Source of the DNA: a virus
Virus record (IMG/VR): IMGVR_UViG_3300030060_002561
Span: 1-64,000 of that record
Direction: 5' to 3' (one strand)
Length of the DNA stretch: 64,000 bases
The position numbers and the translations under genes are program-made. The notes beneath the pieces are model-generated. The model was given only the letters and a program-made list of their open reading frames with translations. It made no database searches and had not been told where the DNA came from. Below, one piece after another: positions 37,238-45,707 of the stretch; position 1 is the first letter of the stretch, and the number at the start of each line of letters is the position of its first letter.

Positions 37238-37563
37238 TTCTTCCCATCTCCTTTCTTCTTTGGATAAATCATATTTCTAATCTGACCGTAGAGAACCTCG
37301 TAGTCCTTCCTTAGTTCTGCGGCAGAGGCAACTATTTCTAGGTTCTTCTCATCGAACGATTCTATTTTCTTGTTCAGACTCTCATCGCCCTTCATCATAT
37401 CCAGTGATTTCATCTCTGTAATCAAGTCACCTAGTTGTGTCATGTCCTTTCCGAAGAACTCAGTAGGTTGAGATGATTGCAATAGTTTCTTGACTCTCTT
37501 CTTTTCCTTCGGGTCTAGTTTCTCCAGTATCGGACTAGCCTTTAGAATAGATTGCCAACTCAT
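37234..37563 (-). CDS. Small helical protein with N-terminal W-motif
   Basis: 109 residues starting MSWQSILKASPILEKLD. Its first seven residues match the motif M-S-W-x-x-I-L-K shared by many genes here. The rest is helical and charged, ending with a Lys-rich tail (IYPKKKGDGKK). It overlaps its neighbour by 4 nt. No known family. It may be an internal head protein carrying a targeting tag. Confidence 0.7.
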   Translation of the reverse strand: MSWQSILKASPILEKLDPKEKKRVKKLLQSSQPTEFFGKDMTQLGDLITEMKSLDMMKGDESLNKKIESFDEKNLEIVASAAELRKDYEVLYGQIRNMIYPKKKGDGKK

Positions 37564-37570
37564 TTTTTAA

Positions 37571-37981
37571 TTACCTCGGTAGATATGGTTGTCCAAAGAC
37601 CTCTTCCCTTTGTTTGCTTCTTTCCTCATAAGTTGGTTTAGGTTTGATTTTCTTACGTTCATGTGACATACCTTGCTTTTTGAGTGCTTTCAAATCTTTT
37701 ATGAATTGAGAAAATGTCTCGTATAATTTGTTATTCTGGTCAACATCATACTTGTATGATTCTAGACCAGACATATTCATGTACGGATTGTCATCATAAT
37801 ATCCTTCTTTCTCTTTCCTTTCTACACGTTTTTGCGCCTGTGTTAATACCTTCTTGTACATAGGCTCTATCGAATCTATCATTTCATTTATTGCATTGAA
37901 ATCTTCCATATCTTTAGGTGCATACTCTTCTGCTATCTCTCTTTCAAGAGGTGAAACTTTGATTATATCTTCCCAACTCAT
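37571..37981 (-). CDS. Small helical protein with N-terminal W-motif
   Basis: 136 residues starting MSWEDIIKVSPLEREIAEEY, with the common N-terminal W-motif, followed by a helical charged body and a Lys/Arg-rich end (ERKKIKPKPTYEERSKQREE). Separated from the next gene by 7-8 nt. No family recognised. It resembles its neighbour at 37.2 kb in layout (tag, then helical charged body), suggesting a diverged pair. Confidence 0.7.
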   Translation of the reverse strand: MSWEDIIKVSPLEREIAEEYAPKDMEDFNAINEMIDSIEPMYKKVLTQAQKRVERKEKEGYYDDNPYMNMSGLESYKYDVDQNNKLYETFSQFIKDLKALKKQGMSHERKKIKPKPTYEERSKQREEVFGQPYLPR

Positions 37982-37989
37982 AACGTCAC

Positions 37990-40143
37990 CTACTCTTCTT
38001 CTTTACTAGGCGGAGAGAGAGGCGGTAAATCAAACTCTCTATCGGTGTCGAATGGTATCTCTTCTGTAGTGGCGATATCTTCTACACGTTCTAATGCGAC
38101 ATCAGATATTCTCCTACTCTTCCCTATGTGTCGTAGGACAGCATATAGGAATTCTATCATTTCAATATCAGATGCTAATTCATCTGTCTTACCATCATCA
38201 TAGTCATTACGCAATTTCTCTATTACCTTGAATAGTAATTTTCTGTAAGTGTTACCTGCGCTACCTCGTAGTGGAAGTTGCTTATCTTCCCCAGATATGA
38301 ATTGCTTTACTTCCTTCATCATCTCGGACAACGTGTATTCCTTTCTTCTAGGCTTACCCCCTTCTTGGTCGAACCTAGTTAACTTGAAGTCTGGAGTTGA
38401 GAATTCTTCTAACTCAGAAAGTATCTGCCCTTGTGTCCTTCTATCGGGAAGTATTCTCTTTTTGTTCTTGTTGAGTATCTCTGGAATTAACTCAAGCGTA
38501 CTCCTACCTGCGTATGTCTTGTATGCAGGTTCGCCTGTTTTCTTGTTTACCCACCTTTTCGTCTTAGCATCCCACTTGCTATCATTGTAATTTTCTATCA
38601 ATGCATCTCTTGCTGTTCGGGCCAACTTCTTATTTCCTCTAGTGAGAAACTTTTGTATAAGAATCAGATTGTCTGCGCTTATTTTTGAAAGTGCTTCACC
38701 TGCTGTTTTTTCATTGCCTTCTGCATGGTTCTTGAGAATTCTTGCTAGTGTTCTACCAAGTTGGTCTTGTCGCTCTCTCTTTTCCTTGGCTGCTTTCTTT
38801 CCCTTTACACCAATTCCAGCAGTAACATCCAAAACCTCGCTCTCCAAGGTAGGTGCTTGTTCGACAGATAGGATGTTGAATACTTCATCGAAGAAGTTCT
38901 TTACTCTTTGATAGAGTTCTGAGACTTTCCCGGCAACTGGGCCAGTTCTTCTAGTGACCTTGCTACCAATCTTCTGCTTGGGTTGGTCTTTACCCGGTTC
39001 TGGAGCATCTCTCAACATAGCCTCTCTGATGTCCTCTCTTTCCTTTGGTGTCTCACCAAGCATCTCAAGCAGTTTCTTATCCGCATTCAATTTGTTGAAA
39101 GTCCAAGTCCTTTCGACTATGGTTCCTTCTTCTGTAGTGTTGTGTGTATCAGATACTTCCTTTGTTTCTTCCTCAGAAGACAGTCCTAGGTCACTTGCAT
39201 ATTTCTTGAGTCTTCTTGTGCTGATGCCGGGTACTCGGAAATCATCTCCAGTAGGTGCTTGAACGGTTATCTCCCTAGTTGGGGTTTTCTCTTCATCATC
39301 ACCTTCTATCGTCATCGTGTGTGGTTCTCTCTTTCTTTGGAATAGGAGAATCTCTGGAATCTTTCCTCCTGCCTCATCGAACTTGTCAAGGAGCGTTCTC
39401 ATTACTGACATGTCTTCCTGTGTATATTTCTCGGAAGTCTTAGGCATCTGCATGGGAATTGGTTTTCCTTCCTCATCTGTTCCCCTTTCCTCTCTCTGTC
39501 TTGCAGATTCTCGTTCTTGCTCGGATACCTCTGCGTCTGTGAGTTCTCTTGGTTCTTGGTAACCAACCCCCTTCAATGCCTCAGATACTGCCTTGTCATA
39601 ATCCTTGACAACTGCTTGGAATTGTCTTCGATGTTGACTTCTAAGTTTACCTCGACCACCAGCCTCCTTGAATTCCTTTCCAGTTGGTCGCATTCGTTGA
39701 GAAGTTGGCCCACCAGTTACCATGATGTTTCTAGTGAATGGGTTCTTGATACCTAATTCAACTGCAATTCCATCAGCACTCTCTTCTGCCGTAAACAGAT
39801 TTCTTGTCCAAGAATCTAATCCGCCCATGATATCGTCTGAATACCAAACCCAAACTTGTAGCCACGAATCATCTATGTCCTTTCCTAAACTATCATAGGC
39901 ACTTTCTATCTCACGCTGACTGATTCTTTCTCTTTCCTTATCCTTTTGTTTGTATCCAACTTGACCGAATAACACTCTTGTTTCTGGTGGTTTAACCTTC
40001 TTCTTCGGTTTCTCTTCTGGTTTCTTTTCTTCGGGTCGTTCGGCTCTTTGCTCATATGTACCATCATCCTTGATACCTAACATTTCTCTCAAACGTGCCG
40101 CATCATCTTCCGCGTCTTTCCTTAGAATATCCATGAAAGACAA
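37990..40143 (-). CDS. Large charged protein with N-terminal tag-like motif
   Basis: About 717 residues from a TTG at 40143, which has GAGGTGAG just upstream and gives an N-terminus reading M-S-F-M-D-I-L-R-K, a W-to-F version of the tag on its neighbours. An earlier in-frame ATG at 40227 would overlap the previous gene by about 74 nt. The body is highly charged, with a Lys/Glu/Pro linker near residue 25-45, RRLKKYASDLGLSSEEE, and a helical Lys-rich domain (GKKAAKEKRERQDQLGRTL). No enzymatic motif was recognised. Likely an internal head protein. Confidence 0.68.
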   Translation of the reverse strand: MSFMDILRKDAEDDAARLREMLGIKDDGTYEQRAERPEEKKPEEKPKKKVKPPETRVLFGQVGYKQKDKERERISQREIESAYDSLGKDIDDSWLQVWVWYSDDIMGGLDSWTRNLFTAEESADGIAVELGIKNPFTRNIMVTGGPTSQRMRPTGKEFKEAGGRGKLRSQHRRQFQAVVKDYDKAVSEALKGVGYQEPRELTDAEVSEQERESARQREERGTDEEGKPIPMQMPKTSEKYTQEDMSVMRTLLDKFDEAGGKIPEILLFQRKREPHTMTIEGDDEEKTPTREITVQAPTGDDFRVPGISTRRLKKYASDLGLSSEEETKEVSDTHNTTEEGTIVERTWTFNKLNADKKLLEMLGETPKEREDIREAMLRDAPEPGKDQPKQKIGSKVTRRTGPVAGKVSELYQRVKNFFDEVFNILSVEQAPTLESEVLDVTAGIGVKGKKAAKEKRERQDQLGRTLARILKNHAEGNEKTAGEALSKISADNLILIQKFLTRGNKKLARTARDALIENYNDSKWDAKTKRWVNKKTGEPAYKTYAGRSTLELIPEILNKNKKRILPDRRTQGQILSELEEFSTPDFKLTRFDQEGGKPRRKEYTLSEMMKEVKQFISGEDKQLPLRGSAGNTYRKLLFKVIEKLRNDYDDGKTDELASDIEMIEFLYAVLRHIGKSRRISDVALERVEDIATTEEIPFDTDREFDLPPLSPPSKEEE

Positions 40144-40153
40144 CTTGCTCACC

Positions 40154-40390
40154 TCAGAATGGTATGTTTTCCTTTCTTCCCTTGCTTTTCTTAGGTAGTA
40201 TAACGACATCTGGAATCTCGGAAGCATTAGGTATCTTCTTCTCGACAGTAGAATCCTTGTCGATGCCTACACCAAGAGAGTAGTCTCTACTCTTGTTCTT
40301 CTCGATGCGAGCATCATGCTCGTTCTTCTGCGCTATCCTTGCTTGCTTCAGTTCTCTTTCCAGTTCCCTTACTCCTTTTTCTTCACTCAT
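40154..40390 (-). CDS. Small charged protein of unknown function
   Basis: 78 residues starting MSEEKGVRELERELKQARI with a helical N-terminal half and a C-terminal Lys-rich tail (ILPKKSKGRKENIPF). Start taken at the ATG at 40390, preceded by GGTGAG; a GTG at 40399 is less likely. The ATG overlaps the stop of the 40-residue tag protein upstream. No family recognised. Confidence 0.62.
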   Translation of the reverse strand: MSEEKGVRELERELKQARIAQKNEHDARIEKNKSRDYSLGVGIDKDSTVEKKIPNASEIPDVVILPKKSKGRKENIPF

Positions 40391-40505
40391 CTTTCTCACC
40401 TTTGTCCTTAACTGCGTCTTTCATTGATTCTTTCTTGTCGCCGTCATCATCTATGTCAATGTAATCAGGCTTGATATTCTTTCTTAGTATTTCTTTCCAT
40501 TCCAT
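40383..40505 (-). CDS. 40-aa protein with N-terminal W-motif
   Basis: Starts MEWKEILRKNIKPDYIDID, matching the W-x-x-I-L-[KR] tag, then an acidic/Lys-rich tail ending E-K-D-E. A GGAGGAAGG precedes the ATG. The stop (40385-40383) overlaps the ATG of the next gene. Small size, tag, ribosome site and overlap together support a real gene. Confidence 0.6.
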   Translation of the reverse strand: MEWKEILRKNIKPDYIDIDDDGDKKESMKDAVKDKGEKDE

Positions 40506-40606
40506 ATTCCTTCCTCCACAAATAATCTAATTCTTTCATCTGTCTCTTCATTTAGTTTGTCAATTTCTTCTTTCCATTTTCTTGCGACTTCAAGCAATCT
40601 GCTCAA
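40484..40606 (-). CDS. Possible 40-aa helical protein with TTG start after portal
   Basis: Begins at a TTG (40606) overlapping the portal stop, and reads L-S-R-L-L-E-V-A-R-K-W-K-E-E-I-D-K, an amphipathic helix. It ends in the start region of the next small gene. Shows a coding-like pattern but has no clear ribosome binding site. It could instead be untranslated. Confidence 0.3.
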   Translation of the reverse strand: MSRLLEVARKWKEEIDKLNEETDERIRLFVEEGIWNGKKY

Positions 40607-42252
40607 CCGACTCGCCTCTCTGTCCTTTTATCCACGTTTTCATTACCTGCTTCTCTAGGTAATCCGCTAAATCTCTTGTCTGGACCTTTGTTCATAGATG
40701 GCTTGTTTCTCGATTTTACCTCTGCGGGTTGACCTGCCTCTGCCATTGTTGGCTTGTTTCCAGACTCCATCATCTGTCCTAGTTGTGATTGGTCAATGTT
40801 AGTACCTGCGTATGGGTCTAGTTCTATTGGTGCATCTCCATCACCCTTAGCACCTTCTTGTTCTTTTGGCTCTGGCTTGAAGTAGTTGAATCTACCTTCA
40901 TCATCCATGTCAACCTCAAATCCTAGATTCTTAATTGCCGCCGCAACGTTAACCTCAATCTCCCTCTTCCTCAACTTAGCAATTTCATCCTCTTCTTCGG
41001 AAGGTGGTAACTTGAGAGTCCAGTCTGTAATTCCAAACTGCTTGACCATGAAGGGAAACACATAGTTGTTCCAGATAGTTTGAGCCATCTCTACTGCTCG
41101 ATTGGTAACTAGTATCTGCATACCCTCGTTGTTCAATCCACCACTTGCGGAATTGTCTGCCATGAAGATTTTACTCACACCGTAGAATGCTGAGATTCTA
41201 TCACGTAGTTCGTCTTTGACGGCAATGTAATCCATCTCCTTCAAACTGTCCATGAATTTGACCCACTCTACAGAGCCTTTGCCGTTCTCTGCTTCTACGC
41301 CCATGACTGGAATAAAGTGAGGGTCAACTTCCATCTTCTCCTTTACACTACGCCAGAACGACTTCATCGAATCTATGTTTCTGGTTTGTACTGCCAACAA
41401 TCCTCTTGGCATTCTAGCCTTGGTGTATGATGAGTTAACGTAGTTCTCCATTGCCATCAAGGTCGTTACCATGTTCCAGAGAGTAAGAATCGGTGAGACA
41501 CCATACAGCCTAGATGGTGAATACTTGCTGAAGTGTACAACCTCTCCTTCTATGAAATACTGCTCTTCACCATTTGCCCTGTTAACATAATGAACAGGAT
41601 GTAAAGCAGAATTACAGTGTTCGCAAAGGTCGGATGCTTCTTCGGAAATGTGATTCCTGTGTTTTAGACATGTGAATCCCTTTACTCCCCTTTCACCAAC
41701 CTCATTTGAATAGATGTGCATAGTTACAGGGTCACCTCGATACAATTCCTTTATTCTGTGCATCTTGATACAATTTGTGTTATCCATGTAGTATTCCTTT
41801 ACTAGCACTAAGTATGCATCATCCATTATGTTCAAGTCATCCTCTAGTTCTTTCAGAACGTCAATGAATAATTGTTCGGACTTGTTGACATATCCTTCTA
41901 GAAATTTATGAGCATAATCTAATTGTGCTTTGTCTGGCTTCTGTAAGTTTGCAGAACCACATGACTTACATTCCTTGACTGGACTCTCATGCTTCTCACC
42001 ACAATCACCACACTTGAGAACAAATGCTTCTTCCCACTTGTATCCCCTTCGGAATATCTCTTGCTTTAGTTGGGTGATGCAAGTCCTAACTATTGTGGAT
42101 TGCTTTGCTAGTGAGTATATGACTGGACTCGTTAGAAAATAAGATGTGTCTTTTTCTTGAATTCCCGGATTGTATATTGTCCTGTCCTGTGGTTTAGGTG
42201 TTGATTGCCTAAACAAATTGAATATGCTGAATCTTCTCTTTTCTTCTGTCAT
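40603..42252 (-). CDS. Portal protein
   Basis: 549 residues in the canonical position between terminase and protease genes. The portal core is recognisable (TSPVIYSLAKQSTIVRTCIT, VHFSKYSPSRLYGVSPILTL, RISAFYGVSKIFMADNSA). Two unusual zinc-binding inserts are visible: C81-x2-C84 with C95-x2-C98, and C195-x2-H198 with C210-x2-C213. The C-terminal part is hydrophilic with an acidic, Gly-rich region. It would form the dodecameric ring through which DNA is packaged and to which the tail attaches. The zinc inserts are not standard for portal proteins. Confidence 0.85.
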   Translation of the reverse strand: MTEEKRRFSIFNLFRQSTPKPQDRTIYNPGIQEKDTSYFLTSPVIYSLAKQSTIVRTCITQLKQEIFRRGYKWEEAFVLKCGDCGEKHESPVKECKSCGSANLQKPDKAQLDYAHKFLEGYVNKSEQLFIDVLKELEDDLNIMDDAYLVLVKEYYMDNTNCIKMHRIKELYRGDPVTMHIYSNEVGERGVKGFTCLKHRNHISEEASDLCEHCNSALHPVHYVNRANGEEQYFIEGEVVHFSKYSPSRLYGVSPILTLWNMVTTLMAMENYVNSSYTKARMPRGLLAVQTRNIDSMKSFWRSVKEKMEVDPHFIPVMGVEAENGKGSVEWVKFMDSLKEMDYIAVKDELRDRISAFYGVSKIFMADNSASGGLNNEGMQILVTNRAVEMAQTIWNNYVFPFMVKQFGITDWTLKLPPSEEEDEIAKLRKREIEVNVAAAIKNLGFEVDMDDEGRFNYFKPEPKEQEGAKGDGDAPIELDPYAGTNIDQSQLGQMMESGNKPTMAEAGQPAEVKSRNKPSMNKGPDKRFSGLPREAGNENVDKRTERRVG

Positions 42253-42253
42253 G

Positions 42254-43720
42254 TCACTCCTTCTCCATTACTTTGTGTTCAAACAGATAATCCGATGCAT
42301 CATCTACTGAACTCCATTCATCTTCGGATAAATCATGCTCTTCAGCAATCTCTTCCAAGTCGTCTATGGCATCATCCACATCAGACGACTTCAAGATACC
42401 TTCTATCTTATCCATTTCGTTCATCTTAGAATTGCCATAGAGTTTCTCTATGCTATTGACATCAATATCAAACTCTGACCAGTTAAAGCCAACGTGGTCT
42501 TTGTGGTTCTCGTACTTCATCAACTTGAATAGTTCCTCTTTTCTTGCCTTGTACCAATCAGCCTTCTTGTGAGACTTCTTCATTCTTACTAACTCAAGAA
42601 GTATCTCCGCATTGCCCTTCTTCATCTTGAAGTGTGGAAGACACTTTGTTAGCAACTCTGTGACATCAGCCGCAGAGTAGAAGTTCAGCCTGTTCACTGG
42701 TCTGGTATTCTGTGGTGATTTCTGGTCTAGATGTAATCTACCGCACCCAAGGGATTTATGCATCTCCATCATGAATGCCTTTCCCCTATCTCCTGTAGCA
42801 ACCAATCCAACTCTAGGATTGAAGTTCCTATCCATTGTAATGTATCCATCCGAATCTATGAAAGCGGCAGTATAGGCATAGATGTCTTTCTTGATATCAT
42901 CTGATAACTTGTAGAATGCACCATCCACCTGTGTTATGTTATTGACCTTCGCTATCTTTGAGATGATAGTTGGACTAGATTTCTTGAATAGATTCTTAGG
43001 GAGTCTCTCATGTATTTGTCTAGAAGAAATACCGGGTTCCTCTGAAACCGACTTTACTATGTGGTCTGCTAGAACATCCTTCTGATTCTCACGATGAATA
43101 TGATTCTTGATAATCTGCTTGAACTCTCTCTTGGATGCAGTCATCGACTTGCTTAACTCTCCATATCCCTTCTGATATTCTACCATGTTGAAGTCTTGCC
43201 TGTCTTCCCAATACTTACAAAGAACATCTACCAATTTTCTTCTAGTAGTAACATCTTGAATCTTTGATAGTTTCAAGAGATTGTCCTCACTACAGTTCAT
43301 CTCCTTGAGTACGGGCTTGTACTTTGCTATCCAATAGATTTCATCTATTGATTTGTCTAAGTGGTCTGAATACGCTTCAATCAAACCATCAATTGATTTT
43401 GTGATAGCCAGCCTTGGTTCTCCTTTCAATGACCTTCTGTACTTTCTGAGACTCTTAATCATCTGAGGAATGTCCTGTCCCTCTATCTCATACTTGTTAA
43501 CTGAATTCTTCAGCATCTTCTTTGCATCTGTTAGTGATATCTCAAACTCCCTAGCAAAATTTTTCTCGATGGAGAAGTGGTCATCTAGTGAAACTGTGAG
43601 AAGCCATTGCTTCTGAGTTCCATCCAAGTCGTCAATTAGAGTCTGTTGCTCTTGCTCCAACTCTTCTTGCTCATCAGCGAGTTGTGCCGCTTCTCTGAAT
43701 TTATCACCTTTAACACCCAT
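42254..43720 (-). CDS. LAGLIDADG-domain protein between terminase and portal
   Basis: 488 residues. Residues about 280-400 carry a LAGLIDADG-type fold: YTAAFIDSDGYIT (283-295, Asp291 as the catalytic acid) and a following GLVATGDRGKAFMMEMHKSL helix, then AEILLELVRMKKS. Upstream (about 215-272) is a winged-helix-like region (ISSRQIHERLPKNLFKKSS, then an AFYKL strand), and the first ~210 residues are helical. The C-terminus is acidic. There is no intron or intein around it. It could be a free homing nuclease or a DNA-cutting/DNA-binding partner of the terminase; both are inference. Confidence 0.75.
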   Translation of the reverse strand: MGVKGDKFREAAQLADEQEELEQEQQTLIDDLDGTQKQWLLTVSLDDHFSIEKNFAREFEISLTDAKKMLKNSVNKYEIEGQDIPQMIKSLRKYRRSLKGEPRLAITKSIDGLIEAYSDHLDKSIDEIYWIAKYKPVLKEMNCSEDNLLKLSKIQDVTTRRKLVDVLCKYWEDRQDFNMVEYQKGYGELSKSMTASKREFKQIIKNHIHRENQKDVLADHIVKSVSEEPGISSRQIHERLPKNLFKKSSPTIISKIAKVNNITQVDGAFYKLSDDIKKDIYAYTAAFIDSDGYITMDRNFNPRVGLVATGDRGKAFMMEMHKSLGCGRLHLDQKSPQNTRPVNRLNFYSAADVTELLTKCLPHFKMKKGNAEILLELVRMKKSHKKADWYKARKEELFKLMKYENHKDHVGFNWSEFDIDVNSIEKLYGNSKMNEMDKIEGILKSSDVDDAIDDLEEIAEEHDLSEDEWSSVDDASDYLFEHKVMEKE

Positions 43721-43731
43721 TTTTTCACCCC

Positions 43732-45171
43732 CTAGAAGTTCAACCCAAGTATTCCGTTACGGGGATTGTTAATTGTTGTTGTGGGGTCTTCAAAGATGTC
43801 CATGTCATCTAATAGCATGAAAACCTCACCTTGATGTTGTGATGCGGCATTGGCTAGAGCGAGGCTCATAACCAAGTCATCGTGCGCTCCCACACCTTCA
43901 AACTTACCAGAGTGAGTAATGGAGAACATAGACAGTTCCTCTACTATCATGTTGCTAATCCGTCTACTTGCGGCATCAGCATACGGTAAATGCAACTTTT
44001 CATTTTCTATATTCATCTGCAATGCAAGAATTATCTCTTGCTTGTTCTTTCTAGTTGTATTGAAATCTCTTATGTTCAAGTCGGAGATGCTTCTCAACTC
44101 CTGCGTAAATGCTTTGGCAAATGTATTCGTTTCATAGAGAATCTCTTCTGGTTGGAATATCTGTCCAATCAATCTTATCTTCTCTATGTTCTCTCTGAAC
44201 TCAACGTTCTTCGCTCTGTCAACATGAACGATTATCTTGTTCTTATTCTCATCGACCTCTAGAACTGTGATGACGTTATAATCACCATCTGTTGATATTG
44301 CAGGGTCAACACCAACGTAATACTTGTAGCCTTTGTCTTTCCTATTTCCTAGTTTTAACACGTAGTCCTTGTTCTTACATTTCTCTACAAATTCGGGATT
44401 GAATAATGCAGTTCCAGTGGAAATGGGGACACAAAGGTACTCCCTTGTAAATTTCAAAGAACCTATCTCAGCCTTCCTTTGCATAAGAGCATCATAGTCC
44501 CAACGCTCCGGCCACAATGGTTCATTCAAGGAATTCAAACACGGATACTTTCTAACAGTGTATGCTTCATTATCCTCTAACTGTGCAAAGATATCTGTGT
44601 ATGTGAAAGGCGTACCAATCATTCTGAGATTAGAAGTATGGTGTAGTGTAGGTATCATGTCACCGAAGAACCAATCAGTTACTCTTTGGATAGCAGATAG
44701 GCTGAACTCCTTCAAGGGGTCGTCAATGATGATTTCCTGTGGGTGAAGACCACGAATCTGAGAACCAACGGAACGCTCTAGAATCGCGTTGCCATTGGTT
44801 AGTTGAATGTTACCAATAGCCCATCCTCTACTCGGTCTAAATTTCTTAAGTGATGGATGATTGAAGTATCTGTCAATCTCCCTCATGTGAACTAGAGTCT
44901 GCTTCTGGTTCGATGAGATGTATAGCATCTGATATGGCGGCTCTTGGAAGACTAGATTCCATACCACCCAACAATGCATGAAGACAGACTTGCCGTGGTC
45001 ACGACTACATACAATGACTGTTCTATCTGTACCTTGCATGGTTTCCAACCACTCTTCCATGTACTTCGGAAACATCATTCCCAAAACATTCTGGAAGAAG
45101 TAGGGAAACGATGTCTTGGATATCTCCATATCCATCTCTGAAACGAAATCTAAACCTTCCATATCAGACAT
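43732..45171 (-). CDS. terL: Terminase large subunit (TerL)
   Basis: 479 residues with a clear packaging ATPase and nuclease. Walker A is CSRDHGKS (55-62), Walker B is IIIDD (147-151), and a coupling-type RMIGTPF follows near 183-189. The C-terminal RNase H-like nuclease has GVDPAIS (Asp289), LYETNTF (Glu347) and GAHDDLVMSLA (Asp431/432). It drives DNA into the prohead using ATP and cuts concatemers. It overlaps the acetyltransferase gene by 8 nt. The start ATG at 45171 is not strongly preceded by a ribosome site. Confidence 0.93.
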   Translation of the reverse strand: MSDMEGLDFVSEMDMEISKTSFPYFFQNVLGMMFPKYMEEWLETMQGTDRTVIVCSRDHGKSVFMHCWVVWNLVFQEPPYQMLYISSNQKQTLVHMREIDRYFNHPSLKKFRPSRGWAIGNIQLTNGNAILERSVGSQIRGLHPQEIIIDDPLKEFSLSAIQRVTDWFFGDMIPTLHHTSNLRMIGTPFTYTDIFAQLEDNEAYTVRKYPCLNSLNEPLWPERWDYDALMQRKAEIGSLKFTREYLCVPISTGTALFNPEFVEKCKNKDYVLKLGNRKDKGYKYYVGVDPAISTDGDYNVITVLEVDENKNKIIVHVDRAKNVEFRENIEKIRLIGQIFQPEEILYETNTFAKAFTQELRSISDLNIRDFNTTRKNKQEIILALQMNIENEKLHLPYADAASRRISNMIVEELSMFSITHSGKFEGVGAHDDLVMSLALANAASQHQGEVFMLLDDMDIFEDPTTTINNPRNGILGLNF

Positions 45172-45703
45172 GTCTTCTCAACACCTGCATCCACTTTGAC
45201 ACACCCCAATCATCTACGTTATCTAGATGCGCGATTCGCTCATTCATGAACGCCAAGACATCATCTGGAATTACCTCATCAGTTTCTGGCTTGTCCAATG
45301 TAAGTCCAGATTTTTGTCTCATGGTAGAGAAACCTGCGATTCTTGGCATTCCACGAATTCCTTCTAATGCCTTCTCTCGTATACCTCTCATTAATCCCCT
45401 ACCTCGATAGTCGGGATGTGTCTTTGCCCCACCGAAGTATGCGTATGGTTTACCTTCCTTCCCCTCTCTAACTGCATGACCTATTACAGATACGAGTCTG
45501 CTCTTGTCACCTTCTCTCACGATTGTCCCAAACCAGTTTTCTACTGGATACTTCCACTTGTCATTAGAACGCATCTCATGTTGCATGTCTGGATTACTTG
45601 CATCCCACAATTCCTTCATGTCTTCCTCTGAGCCAATCTGAACATCTACCTGTTCTTGTCCTTGGGACAAATCTCTCAGTCTTGGATGGAACTTTCTAAT
45701 CAA
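45164..45703 (-). CDS. GNAT acetyltransferase with C-terminal W-motif
   Basis: 179 residues. GNAT motif A is visible: AYFGGAKTHPDYRGRGLM with the acetyl-CoA loop R100-G-R-G-L-M. It ends SKWMQVLRRHV, a C-terminal copy of the tag found on neighbouring proteins. It overlaps TerL by 8 nt. Substrate unknown: could acetylate a virion or host protein or a small molecule. An acetyltransferase immediately before TerL carrying a possible packaging tag is unusual. Confidence 0.78.
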   Translation of the reverse strand: MIRKFHPRLRDLSQGQEQVDVQIGSEEDMKELWDASNPDMQHEMRSNDKWKYPVENWFGTIVREGDKSRLVSVIGHAVREGKEGKPYAYFGGAKTHPDYRGRGLMRGIREKALEGIRGMPRIAGFSTMRQKSGLTLDKPETDEVIPDDVLAFMNERIAHLDNVDDWGVSKWMQVLRRHV

Positions 45704-45707
45704 CTAA

